Assembly: GCF_040054535.1 (NCBI RefSeq)
Contig: NC_090777.1
Span: 11,815,001-11,879,000 of the forward strand
Source: Antennarius striatus
Lineage: Eukaryota; Chordata; Actinopteri; Lophiiformes; Antennariidae
Length of the DNA stretch: 64,000 nucleotides
Reading direction: 5' to 3'
The notes under the pieces were generated by a model, which worked only from the letters and a program-made list of their open reading frames with translations, searched no databases and was not told the DNA's origin. Every line of letters begins with the position of its first letter. The first letter of the stretch is position 1. Shown here in pieces: positions 10,568 through 21,480 of the stretch. Both the position numbers and the translations under genes were made by a program.

Positions 10568-13500
10568 TTACAACAGAGAAGCAGCTGGTCCTGCGACATG
10601 CTCTTTACACGTTTTGCTGTCTGTGTCTGTGTGTTCTACAGTCCAGTGTGTATCATCCCAGCTCCATGATATGTGTTCGTTGTCAGGGTTAGCCTGCACC
10701 ACGCTGTCACATGGGGCAGTGGAGGCCGAAGCTTTGCTTTCACTAGTAGCATCCTCCTCATGAGTAACAGGTGAACTGTTCCTGTCTGTGATCGGACTCC
10801 CAGATTCCGAGTCATTTATTGAGTCCAGCAGGTCAGAAATATCAGGGATTTCCCAACCATCACCTATCTCCTCCGTCTTTGCCACGTCCTTCTCATCTCC
10901 ACTTTCTTCTGTACGAATCTCAGCCTCTTCCTCTGCTTGTTTGTGTGTCTCCATCCCTTGTGGCTTCCTGGGGGTGTAGTCAGAGGTGTCCACTGTTCCC
11001 CGGGTAATTGTTATAGGCTGAGGGAGAGCAAAGGACGCTCCTGGGACTTCTCTAGTAGGAACTCCTACCGCCACTAAGATGGTGTCCATCTGACGCATGT
11101 AGTCCAAGTGACCGTTCACCTGGGGTGGGGGTGGGGGTAAAGTGTTAACCTTCATTTCTGTACTTCAATTGTACAAAAGCATTATTTTTTATAGTTCTTC
11201 TTTCTATAAAGCAAATTATTCCTTCTCACATTACATGAACATGTATAGTGGGTGTGGTGCGTCTGACATGTCAAATATATTTTTACTGTTTGTAAATGTT
11301 CAGCTGAGTGAAATAGGAAGTGAGTTAGGAAGGCATTGCTGTGAAGTGAAACAGACCAGCAGGGGCCTTATTTTTTTCCCATCTTTTAATTCTATTGAGT
11401 CAAGCAAATACCTGTTCAAAAATGCTAATAAAGCTCTGTAATAAGAATACATACTACTAAAAACATATGTCTTAATGTTTTATTCATGGTGTAAGGAAAT
11501 ATTCTTGTTTAAAACCTCTGCCGAGGAGGTTATGTTTCCAAATGTGTTCGTATGTTGATTTATTTCCATGAAATCTGGTAGGAGGTCAGGTCTTCAATCA
11601 GAATAGACCCCTCTCCCCTGAGGAGGAGATGCATGCAAGACGTAAACAAGGGGGAATGTGGGGCCCATGATAGGGACGAAGGAGAGGGAGAGGGTAGTCA
11701 GATATGGTGGAGAAGAGGAAAGTGAACATCCCTGTGCCGGAGATTAACTGTGAGGGAAAGCGAGCCCAAAGTCATTAGAGCTGGACGGTGAGATTTTTAT
11801 GGATTGGATGGCAAAAGAAAGAGTGTAGGGGTAATTCTGAGGGAAGAGTTGGTTTACAGTGCGATGGAGGTGAAGAGAAAGAGTGAAAGAGCTAAGTGTG
11901 TTTGAAGGAGTGGTGGTAAATGTGTGTACATGTGCCCTGCAGGTTTGCTGTTACTGAGTCGGATGAGGATTTCTGGTTAAAAAAAAAAAGACTGCTTGAT
12001 TTGGGAGTATGTATACAGAAAGCAGCTGGTGATTGGAGTGGATTCTAGCTGACATGGTGGAGGGAAAACAGGAGACAAGGAAGTGGTGGGATGGAAAAGA
12101 GAAAGGGCAGACAGGGTGGATTTCACAAAGACAATGACTACGGCTGAAGTGACGATTTGTTTAAGTAGAACGAAGAACACGTGATGTGAGAGTGGACAGG
12201 TCTCAGAGTGGAAGGACTCACCCACAAGACCTGCACAGCCTATGTTATCTCATCTTATTGGAGACTGGAAGGTGATGGCAGGGGAAAGTGTAGTAAGACA
12301 ACATTGGAAGGTCATATGTGTAAAGAAGAGGAAGAGGAGACGCCAGAGTCAAAGGTCGGCCAGTGGAAACTGAAGACAGTTGAACATCAGGCGTTCAGAA
12401 AAGAGATGAGACTGAAGAGGAAGACAAGGACACTTGGTGGTGGAATGAAGAAGTGCAGCAAAATATAATAGAGAGGTTAGCAAAGAAGAGATGGGATAGT
12501 CATCCACCGCTTCACACACCATTTAATGAACAGACTGTAGGACAAAACCTTTGTGGTTGAAAATCAAATGAGCCTTTGGGAATTTTTTTTAAATTTTATA
12601 CCTGCATAATGTGTCAGGTGTTCATAAACTACATGTCTTGATATCTTGGTATCAAACATGTAAAGTAAATCATTATTTGTAACTGTTAAAAATACACATT
12701 ACACATTTCTAAATACAGTGATCCCTTGTTACTTGCACTTAATGCACTCCAGGAACCACACGCGAATAACAAATTCTGCGATATAGCAACAAACTATTTA
12801 TCTTATTTACAGTAATTTAAACATTTATGAACCCTCCCCATACTGATATCAAACCACCTTCTATCTGTATTACCTTCTCCCCACACTCTTCTAGACTGTT
12901 TAATGCATTTTTGTGTCTCACTGAAGTCTGACACTCACGGAATGTAGCGCACTTCCGTATGCCGTCAGCCAATAGAATACCACGTGAGTACCTGCTAAAA
13001 ATCCGCGATGAGATATAGTGTTGATGCGAGAATGTGCACTGTATACTTCTTTCAGAGAGACACATCTCAGATTACACAATCCTCAGTGACTTTAATCGTC
13101 ATAATCAGAGCAGACAGTTTCTGAACAGCTGCTTCCTTCATCATTCAGTCTGTTATCATTGGACAATTATCAGAAAAATCCAATGTGACGTAACAATCAA
13201 ATTATCAAAATATTGTTTTTGGCTGGACTACATTGACTGAATAATATCAGCACTCTGAGCTGGCTCCTCTTCTTCTACTTCCTGTGTGTTTACTGGGATA
13301 TTACAAAACAACTTTAAAGGAAAGCACTGCCACTTCAGAGTGACAACATGCTGCTCTCATTTAGTCCAAAATTCATTTATTGCGTATATGTTTCTTATAG
13401 TAAATCTTTAAAAAAAAAATTTTTTGTTTTTACGGAACCATTCTTATATTATTTCAAGGTTTCCTGACTGAAAAACCAGAAAATGTTGGTGAGGTGACAC

Positions 13501-16500
13501 CTCCTTTTCTTGAAAAGGTGGAAACTTTGTTTTTAATAATTTTCTGCTTGTGTGTACATGAAATATAACAATCCAAGAAAAATACTTTGCAGGGTAAATT
13601 TAAATATGAGCTTTAACTCACCACTGAGGAAAGATCAACATTGAAAATACGCCGGTCCTGGATGTTGATTGGTTGTAGCCCAGCAACAGAGAGCTGTGCA
13701 GCTGAACTTCGGTACAAGAACCCCAGGAGCCAGTCCCCTCTGACAGGTGGAGAGTTCAGAGTGTTAATTTTTTTATACAACTATTGCTAACTTGAAATTT
13801 GCAGTAACTAAACCACAAGGATACCATAACTATCATGACTATGGAGTTATCACTGTAGTCCATGGAATGAAACGACAGTTTACCTGCAGTAGCCATTCAC
13901 TAGTTTTCCTGCCACGACCCTGATCATCTTCTCCCAGGCCTTTTCAGAGCCATCCACAGGGGCCCCCAGGAGGACGACATCCTCGACTACGCCTTCACTT
14001 CCTGGTGAGACACAACAACACAGGACTCAAGTATTTTATCATCACAATATAAAAAAATAAACAACACAGGGTTCTTTAATTCCGGGGTCTTCATTGCACC
14101 AGCTCTGTGCTGCCTCACAGGAAGAACGTTTCACCCAGAAAGTCTCACATAGAACATTCTGAAAACCAAACTGTGTTTAACACGTTCACAGTCAAGTCAG
14201 TACACAGATGTACGGTTGTGACCCAAATTCAAAATATGTCTTTCTACAAAAAGGTGTTGATACCTTGGTCCTTAGCTAGCTCCTGCAGACAGTAGTAGAT
14301 AACCCTGGCCCCGAGACTGAAACCGATGAGACTGACAGGACGCTTCCCCTTCAGATTGAGAACAGAAACAAGAGATGATGATGGAGGAGCTTTCTGTGTT
14401 TACAGAGTATAGGCAAATTATTGTCATTGATCCATTTAATGTTTTTTTTTTTAACTTGAACTTATAGATTCAATAATGTGAACATAGGATATGCAACAAA
14501 CCCTTTCTGACCAACATTTCATTCAGTATAGTGACACAACGTAGCAAAGCATGCCTTTCAGATACCTGCTGCCTGCTTCGTAAAACCTGTGCCAGATGTT
14601 TCCCCACCTCAGCTGAGCGGTTCAGGCAAACACACCAGGGGTTATCAATGACGCTGGCCGCTGCCAGCAAAGATGCCGGCCACGTCAGAGCCGCCACAAT
14701 GCCTGGACAGTGCAAAGGTGTCAGAGACGTCAATGCAGCACCACACAAGCTTTACTACAATGAAGGAGTATGGCTGGATGAGAAAACAGGATGTCTTAAC
14801 AGAAATAAAATCATCACCTACGCAAACACACTCGTGTTTCCGGACCCAATGAATAGACCGAGCTTCCCACACGCCCTCTTACCTGAGAGCACTGTGTACT
14901 TTAGTGCTTCCTGGGCCATAATGCTGACCAGCCCATCCAGCAGAGACGTCATGGCTGAGCCCAGATCCCTGAGGAATCGGGACTCCCATGCCAAACAATA
15001 CTGTTCCCCGCACTCTCCCAAGCTGCACCATGGAGCCTGGAATGAACCTGCAGGAGACCAGATGAGTTTTAGGAAACAACTAAAGAGCTCGGCTGTAAAG
15101 CAACTTTTAGCCGTTGTATGTGAAGAGGGTGCTGAGCACGTCTGAAACCGAGCATGTCTGAATCTTTATAATACAGGATTTAAATTGAGATGAATTCCAT
15201 ATATCATGATGGATTATCCTTACTGCCTAAATTTAATGGCTGTCTAAATTTACGTGGAGGTGTTGAGACAACAGAAGCCATACTTACTGTATTTACCACT
15301 GCAGAGCCAACCAGTCACAGCGATGGTCAGGTGAAGATGTTTCCCAGAGCTCAGCGGCAGGAATTCAAATTCCTCTATCGCACCAACACACTTGTTCATC
15401 TTATAACCTGCAGAGATATCAAATAAAAAATAAACAGTGATAGAAATCACAAGGCACACCATAAAAACTCACATTTCTGGAGTTGCATTTGTTTCTCTCT
15501 GCACACAATCCAAAGTTCTTACCAGTCAGTCCAGCTCCTGCTGCTCCAAACAGAGAAGCCATGATTGCAATGCCCGTGGCTGAGCCCAGAGCAGCAGCCC
15601 CTCCAGCCCCCAGAACCGCTGTGGCCCCTGCTGCTACTAAGGGGGCTGCCAGCCCACCTGTCACACCTGGACCAGATAACAGCACAGAGAAACCCTGGAC
15701 TAGTCAGTGATGGCAAAGGTAAAAAATAAAATGAAGAAATCCTCATGATATGTTCTGAACACAGTGGGGATTTATTTATCAACTGATTGGTTTGTCAGCT
15801 GAAGTCCCTGCATTGACATGAGATAGGGTATGTTTACAATGTGGGTCCAAAGCTCTGAAAATCCACTGGAACAGACATAATCACCAATCACAGTTCCTCC
15901 TCCGACAGTGGCTAGTCCAATGAGAAGGTAGCGGCGCAACTTTCTCCCTCTTTCTCTCCTCTGCCGCCGAGAAGACTCCTCTCTAAAAGAACACAGCTGT
16001 ATTTGTCAAAATATTTATTGGCTCAAAAACCAAAAGTGTCAAGATTTCAGATTGAAAACACTGATCAGCTATTTAATCTCATAATAAGAGTATTTTATAA
16101 ATCTGCTGCACTCTGTGCTGCTATTATCTAGTCAATAACTGACAAGACTCAGCTAAGACAGAAGGACATTCATTCATTTTAGAAGAACAGAGGTAAAATG
16201 TGATTCGTACGTTAACATCAATGTATTTACAGACTATTCCCAGTCTACCATCCACGACTTACTCACTCTCCTCTCCACCTTCCCCCAGCTTCTCCACCAG
16301 TGTTGCTTCAAACTCCTCTAGCTGCTGCGGTAAGACTCGCAGCAAGCAGCTGACATGACGGATGAGAACCCTCGCTCTGGCATCATACTGGCCTGAGAAC
16401 ATGACAGGCAATTAAAGTTACACAGCACTGGATGCGGGGAAGTTACACCAACTTAAGGTAGGCCCACATAAATTCATCAAAGAATTCTTACCATCTTTGA

Positions 16501-18396
16501 CAGAGAAAGAAACCAGATCCTGTAACACAGAGAATTCCCAAGTTGATAGACATAACATATATTAATAAAATACAATCAGCACTGTCATAAAAGGATTGAA
16601 TGGTTAAAATCTGTTAAAATGATCTTCATAGAATCATATTGTATTGAATAACACATGACTGTCCCTATTTAATCAAATAAAATCATGTATGAAGTTGTTA
16701 ATAATTGTTTTGATCTGTAACCAACTCAGTTATGCTGTGGATCAATCTTATTATCAGTTCTTTATGCTGCAACTCTTACTTTTCTACTTTGCATATTTGA
16801 CTTAATCTTCCCTTAACTCCTTTCTGTGTCAATTATGCATTTCTGCCTAGTATGTTAATTTGTAGCAGTAATGGGTTGTAGAACTTTTGAGGTTTATAGT
16901 AATTTTATCTAAACACCTGTATGAGTGGGGTGGCCCCAGCCAGCAGTGGTTCAGCCAGTAGGATGGAGAGGAACGTGTCAGAGCCCTCGAAGCCCAGACC
17001 TGACAGGAAAGCCCCCATGACTGGCATCACTGAATCATCCAGGTCCAGCCAGCGAACCAAGCCCTTCAGATATTGTTCCCTGAATGCACTGAAAAACACA
17101 GAACAGCAGTCAGCCCGTTCTTCCATAAGTTATCCATGAGTGGAAGGCTTTCATAAGATGCCTAGGGGGACAATAGGATATTGGGCGGTGCAATTAACCA
17201 AAAATGTATGAACAGTAACACTACAGATGTAACACAACAGCATCAGGCCCAGATCTCCCAGTGCAGGGCAGGGCAAATGAGGCCTAAACTCCACATCCAT
17301 ACACAAATCCACCTCAACATTCCATCCGATCTTTCACAATTAACCAATCCTCTAAAATCTGTTTATTACTTTCTGGATAACCGCCAACAGGAAAGCCCAC
17401 ACCAATAAAAACATAACTCCTTGGAGCTCTTAATCCAAAGTTGTGTCGGAACTCTTTGCTGTGTTTTTGTTGAAAAAGTGTATAGTTGATAGTTAATCAA
17501 ACTGATCAAAAGTGCATGTCTAATCGATCACCAGCCACTTATTCTTTTCTTTTCAGCGATAACACAGACGGACAGACGCAAACAGAACATGACGACATGT
17601 CTCACCTGTTCTCAGGTCCAGTGAACATCTGGCTCAGATGGACTCCACACAGCGCTGCGTAAGCAAAGCGGCCCTGTTCTGTGAGCCGTCTGCTGATGGA
17701 ATCCTCTGGGCTCTGCTCACCGGGGCCGCCTGCTGCTCCTCCTGGGTCTGAGGCCACAGATGGACAGATATTTATTCTTATCCATAAGAAATGCATCATA
17801 AAAGGACACAAAACACATATATTAAAGCATTTATAGACAGTCTCCACACGTAAATCTCAAATAGATGTTTGTTTTTACATATATTGTTAATACTGAAACA
17901 CTGACGTTACATTTACAAAGGCTAAATGCGTTGTTTTGCAGAGGAATACGACTCAAGTCGACCATTAATGTTAATATGGCCGATGAGAAACTTTGACGTG
18001 TCTTTCTTCTCGTAAACTTAGCTTAATGAAACTTACACAGAGCAGAATTCTGCAATTATGAAGTTGAACTGACCTGATTTGAAATGACACGGACATTTAA
18101 AAATGTTTGTAACACACGTTACGTTTCGACAGCCCTGTTGGCTAACTTTAAAGAAAGTGTCCCTTAAATGAATCAACTCAACAACAACCTCGTTGTCAGC
18201 GTTAGCTGCAAACAGCTGTCTGACACCAGGGGCACTGCCCGCTACTAAACGAGCTGCCTGTTAAGACAGCGGCTGCTTTTCTAATTATTGACAATTTCAT
18301 ACCTTACTCTATTAACATTCTGGAGAACAAGAAAAGTAAGTTATATATCCTACCAGGAGAAAAATTGATGTCCACGTTGTTCTGTTTTTCGTCCAT
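10568..18396 (-). CDS. tmco4: transmembrane and coiled-coil domain-containing protein 4 (DUF726 alpha/beta hydrolase), complete
   Basis: A membrane protein with a DUF726 alpha/beta-hydrolase fold; cellular substrate unknown to me. Fourteen coding exons on the minus strand: 18396-18354, 17747-17606, 17088-16917, 16519-16492, 16392-16263, 15982-15885, 15666-15523, 15407-15288, 15047-14883, 14702-14566, 14348-14264, 14001-13884, 13739-13622, 11119-10568. They total 2,052 nt (683 aa) and stay in frame throughout. Start ATG is at 18396-18394, stop TAA at 10570-10568. A Gly/Ala-rich hydrophobic region (about residues 183-251) forms the membrane segments. The nucleophile elbow GFSLG places Ser404; GDWLL (Asp463) and NGHLDY (His504) are candidate triad partners. 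The last exon encodes a long acidic, Ser/Glu-rich tail absent from the fold. Landmarks such as QEALKYTVLSG and SAEVGKHLA are typical of TMCO4. Exon 4 is only 28 bp. Confidence 0.94.
11120..11136 (-). promoter_or_regulatory. C-rich polypyrimidine tract and acceptor of the last tmco4 intron
   Basis: On the minus strand the acceptor is preceded by C-runs of 5, 5 and 4 separated by single A residues, then CAG. The opposite strand therefore carries G4-T-G5-T-G5 directly at the splice site, a potential quadruplex-forming run. Assignment as the acceptor follows from phase 0 joining of exon 13 to VNGHLDY. Confidence 0.75.
11690..12510 (+). mobile_element. RTE-like LINE relic (endonuclease/linker part)
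   Basis: Inside the last tmco4 intron, antisense to the gene. Translated in shifting frames, it shows an endonuclease-like stretch (QTRW-type residues around 11740-11840, then a GVIL-like block) and, at 12430-12510, an L-K-R-K-D-T-W-W-W-N-E-E-V-Q pattern. The latter marks the segment between endonuclease and reverse transcriptase in RTE-type LINEs. It is heavily degraded, with no RT part here. The short C-terminal RT fragment at 42500-42960 could belong to the same family. Confidence 0.55.
12716..13041. mobile_element. pogo/Tigger-like MITE, copy 1
   Basis: A non-coding element of 326 bp flanked by TA on both sides (12714-12715 and 13042-13043). It begins CAGTGATCCCTTGTTACTTG and ends with CACTG, so the terminal repeats are degraded on the right. 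It is clearly homologous to 62370-62718 along its length: both contain 'ccaggaaccacacg', 'gcgatatag', 'tttatgaac', 'gccgtcagccaatagaat'. It lies in the last tmco4 intron. Confidence 0.75.
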
Positions 18397-20639
18397 TGCC
18401 TCAGATGTCAGAAGTCTGTGTTCTGAACTTTAGTTGCGTTCAGGTGCTCACCCGGAGCTCGTTACTACGACCATTTCTCCTTTAAACCTTTTTGGTGCTG
18501 GATATTTCTCAGAACGATAATGTTGTTCGATGTGATGTTTTTTCTATTAGGCTGCAACACACTGAGAGCTGGTGTTTAAACAATGAAGAATTTGTGGGTA
18601 AGTGCACACTTGAAACACGTTGACTGATAAGTTGTTTACATTTGAAAACCTGCTGATGTTGTCGCATTTATGGTCAAATAATTGAGTGATTTTCCAAAAA
18701 TGTATGTTTTCTCATAAAAATAAAAACTTTCTGAACCTTTTACCTGGTGGTTCAGACATAACGTTTACATATCCGATAAATGTAAAAGCATCATTTTTCA
18801 GCGTCTTAGAGTGACGTAACTTCCACGTACGCCTCTTTTTTTCCAATTATACCACGGCGAAGATCCCGCCTACTCCACGCTGTCTGTGATTGGCTTGTAC
18901 TGAAAGGCGTGTTTGGTTGGGCTGATTAAAATTAGGTCATGCCAGGTGATGATTGGTTAGAGATAGAGGCACTTACGTTAGACGAGCCAATTGTGTAGCA
19001 GAGCAGGTCATTGGGTTGTCATGATAATAGAGGCGTAAATTCGCTGAAGATGCTCGGCACTGGACAGTAATGAAAATTTTTGGAAAGTTTGTCAGCCAAA
19101 TTAATTTAATGCATTTGAATAATTACACATGTTTTTACCATATTTGCATAGTTTGTATGCTACTTTATCAAAGTGTAGAGAGAACTAACCCACATTACTC
19201 AAAATAGTCGCTACTGCGACTTCTGGCCAGTAGGTGTGAGTGTAACCTTCACTCCTGCTCCATGCGCTCAGTTTTTAAGGTCAGTGGGATCGCAGAGAGC
19301 TGGTTAGTGAGTGTGGTGCTATGTATACGTTTGTTTTCGGTGTTCTTTGTTTTGATTTTTGTTTTTGGAAGAGATTTGTACCGTGAAATTATTATTTATA
19401 ACAAAGAAATTGCTAAAATTCAAACTTTCACGCACCAGAAGAACTCTATTACTCATAAAGTCAAAATCTACAATGGGGACATCCGTAAGTATTAAGGTTT
19501 TCATGCTGGAAATGAAAATGAGAGACGAATCCTCATCCACTCATCAGTTATTAAATGTCTTTTCCAACTTCAGTATTTTATGTCAATGCCAATTTGTCAC
19601 AAGTAATAGTAAATGACTTGTTAAAATCAATTTAAAAACTTTATAACTCACCTAACAGTGTCCTCAAATGACTTTGTCCCAGCCAGTACTTGAATCTTCT
19701 CATACTACATGTCAGTTGTTATAAAGTATTAATAAAAATTTAGTTTGTATAAAATTTAAACTATGACACAATATACAGCTTCTGTTGTAAATATTTTAAA
19801 CTTATCAGTTCTTTCTCTGCAGTTTCAGAATGTCCTGTTTGTCTTTATCTGTCTATTATTTCTGCTATACATCCTTGTGACAGTCAGCAGTCCTGGTTTG
19901 GGTCCAAAGTAAGATCTGCTTATTGTCTGAGTGATGTGACTGAAATCTGTTGAGCGATCCTATCAACATGATCACTTGTTGTTCTCAATACAATATCTCC
20001 AGTCTGCGTTTGGTTTAGACTTGCGTGAGAAATCCTTTGTAGAATCACAGTTTTAGATCTTCTCATTAATATTTCCTTAATCTTCCATCCTTTGGAATTA
20101 TCTGAGTTCTGATCACTCGGCAAGTGTCATGGTGCTGTGATAGAAGCTGAAAATGAATGTTGACATTTCTCTACTGTGTGTTTGGGTGGCTCCAGCAGAA
20201 GACAAGTCCCCACACCAGCTCCCAGGACAGGAAAGTATGTGGTTTGTCCTGGATCAGGAATTACAACCAGGCATGGAATAGCTTCAATAACTACACGCAG
20301 CATGCAAAACAGTAAACAGTTTATGATAAAGTTGTGGCCTTCAATTTTTTATTTATTAAGGACCATCTACTGAAACTACTGATTTAGCTCTTTTGTGCAG
20401 GATGATGATTTTTGATCAATTTACTTTAAAAATTATAATTATTTTGACTTGGCCAGTTCAACTACAAATCTGTAAGCTGGATCAGGTTTAGCAGCAACCA
20501 ATTGCCCTCAGAAGTTGCCTGATTATTGCTGAATGATCTAATGTTGACCTCATGATTATATGTAATCTAATCTCAGTACAAATACAGCTGTACTGTGACA
20601 GCCTCAGATTTCTTGAGAGCATATTGAAGAACAAACAAC
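18397..20639. other. tmco4 5' flank and intergenic sequence
   Basis: The first few hundred bases upstream of the tmco4 ATG contain its probable promoter and 5' untranslated region; no TATA box is evident. The rest is AT-rich. Three overlapping short frames near 19262-19616 show no recognisable product. No transposon coding sequence is seen before 20640. Confidence 0.5.
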
Positions 20640-21480
20640 ACCATGAAGTCCGAGAAACTAAATGACATGGTCATCCACCTAAATGTACTTTCTGAACAAG
20701 GAGAGCACTAATAAAAAGATGCATCCAAGAGGCCCTTGGCGACTCTGGACCAAGTGCAGAGATCTACAGCTTAGGTGCAGTTACCTGTCAACAGTTTGCC
20801 AGAAGCCATGGGGGACTCAGCAAATAAGAAGGTGTTCTGGTCAGATGAGATCAAAATGGAACTTTAGGCCTAAAATTAAAATGCAATGTGTGATAGAAAA
20901 GTAACACTGCACATGAGTCTGATCACTGCGTCCCGACTGTCAATCTTACATGGTGCATCACGATTTGGGGGTGTTTCTCTTCAGAAGGGCCAAGGAGGAA
21001 GGTCCAAGTTGATGGAAAATGGATGAGGCCAAATACAGGAAAATCTTGGAGAAAAAAAACCTGTTTGAGTCTGAAGGACCTTGAGACTGGGACAGAGGTT
21101 CGCCTTCCAGCAGGACAAAGACACTCAACATAAAGACAGGGCTAAAATGGAATGGTTTAAAACAAAAAATGTTCATGTGTTAGAATTGTTTGGTTGAATA
21201 CCAGATCTAAATCTAATCGAAAATTTGTGGCAAGTTCTGAAAACTGCCGTTCCCAAATTATCTATATCTAATCGGATTGAGCTGGAAGTGTTATGCAAAA
21301 AAGAATTTTGGTCTCTACATGTGGAAATCTGGTACAGAGTTACCCCGAAAGACTTGGAGCTGTACTTGCAGCAAAAAACACGTTTAATTTTTTGTGCCAC
21401 TTTGTGTTGGTCCTACACATAAAATTGCAAAACCTAGGAAGCAGACCACATGGGGCCACCAGTCTGTGGCACTTTGGGTG
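20640..21480 (+). mobile_element. Tc1-like transposon relic
   Basis: The nucleotide sequence follows the coding region of a fish Tc1 transposase: a GPWRLW segment near 20735, 'ggtgttctggtcagatgaga' near 20830 (around the first catalytic Asp), 'ggccaaatacaggaaaatcttgga' near 21030, 'ccttccagcaggacaa' near 21100 (second catalytic Asp) and 'ccagatctaaatctaatcgaaaat' near 21200 (catalytic Glu block). Stops and indels break every frame. Terminal inverted repeats were not located. It is non-autonomous and old. Confidence 0.8.

Noticed and set aside
14531-15145. 204-codon plus-strand open frame
   Set aside because: It is the antisense of tmco4 exons 9 and 10 with their intron; the minus-strand reading has clear family sequence and splice sites.
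15483-15710. Pro/Ala-rich plus-strand open frame
   Set aside because: Antisense shadow of the Gly/Ala-rich membrane exon of tmco4.
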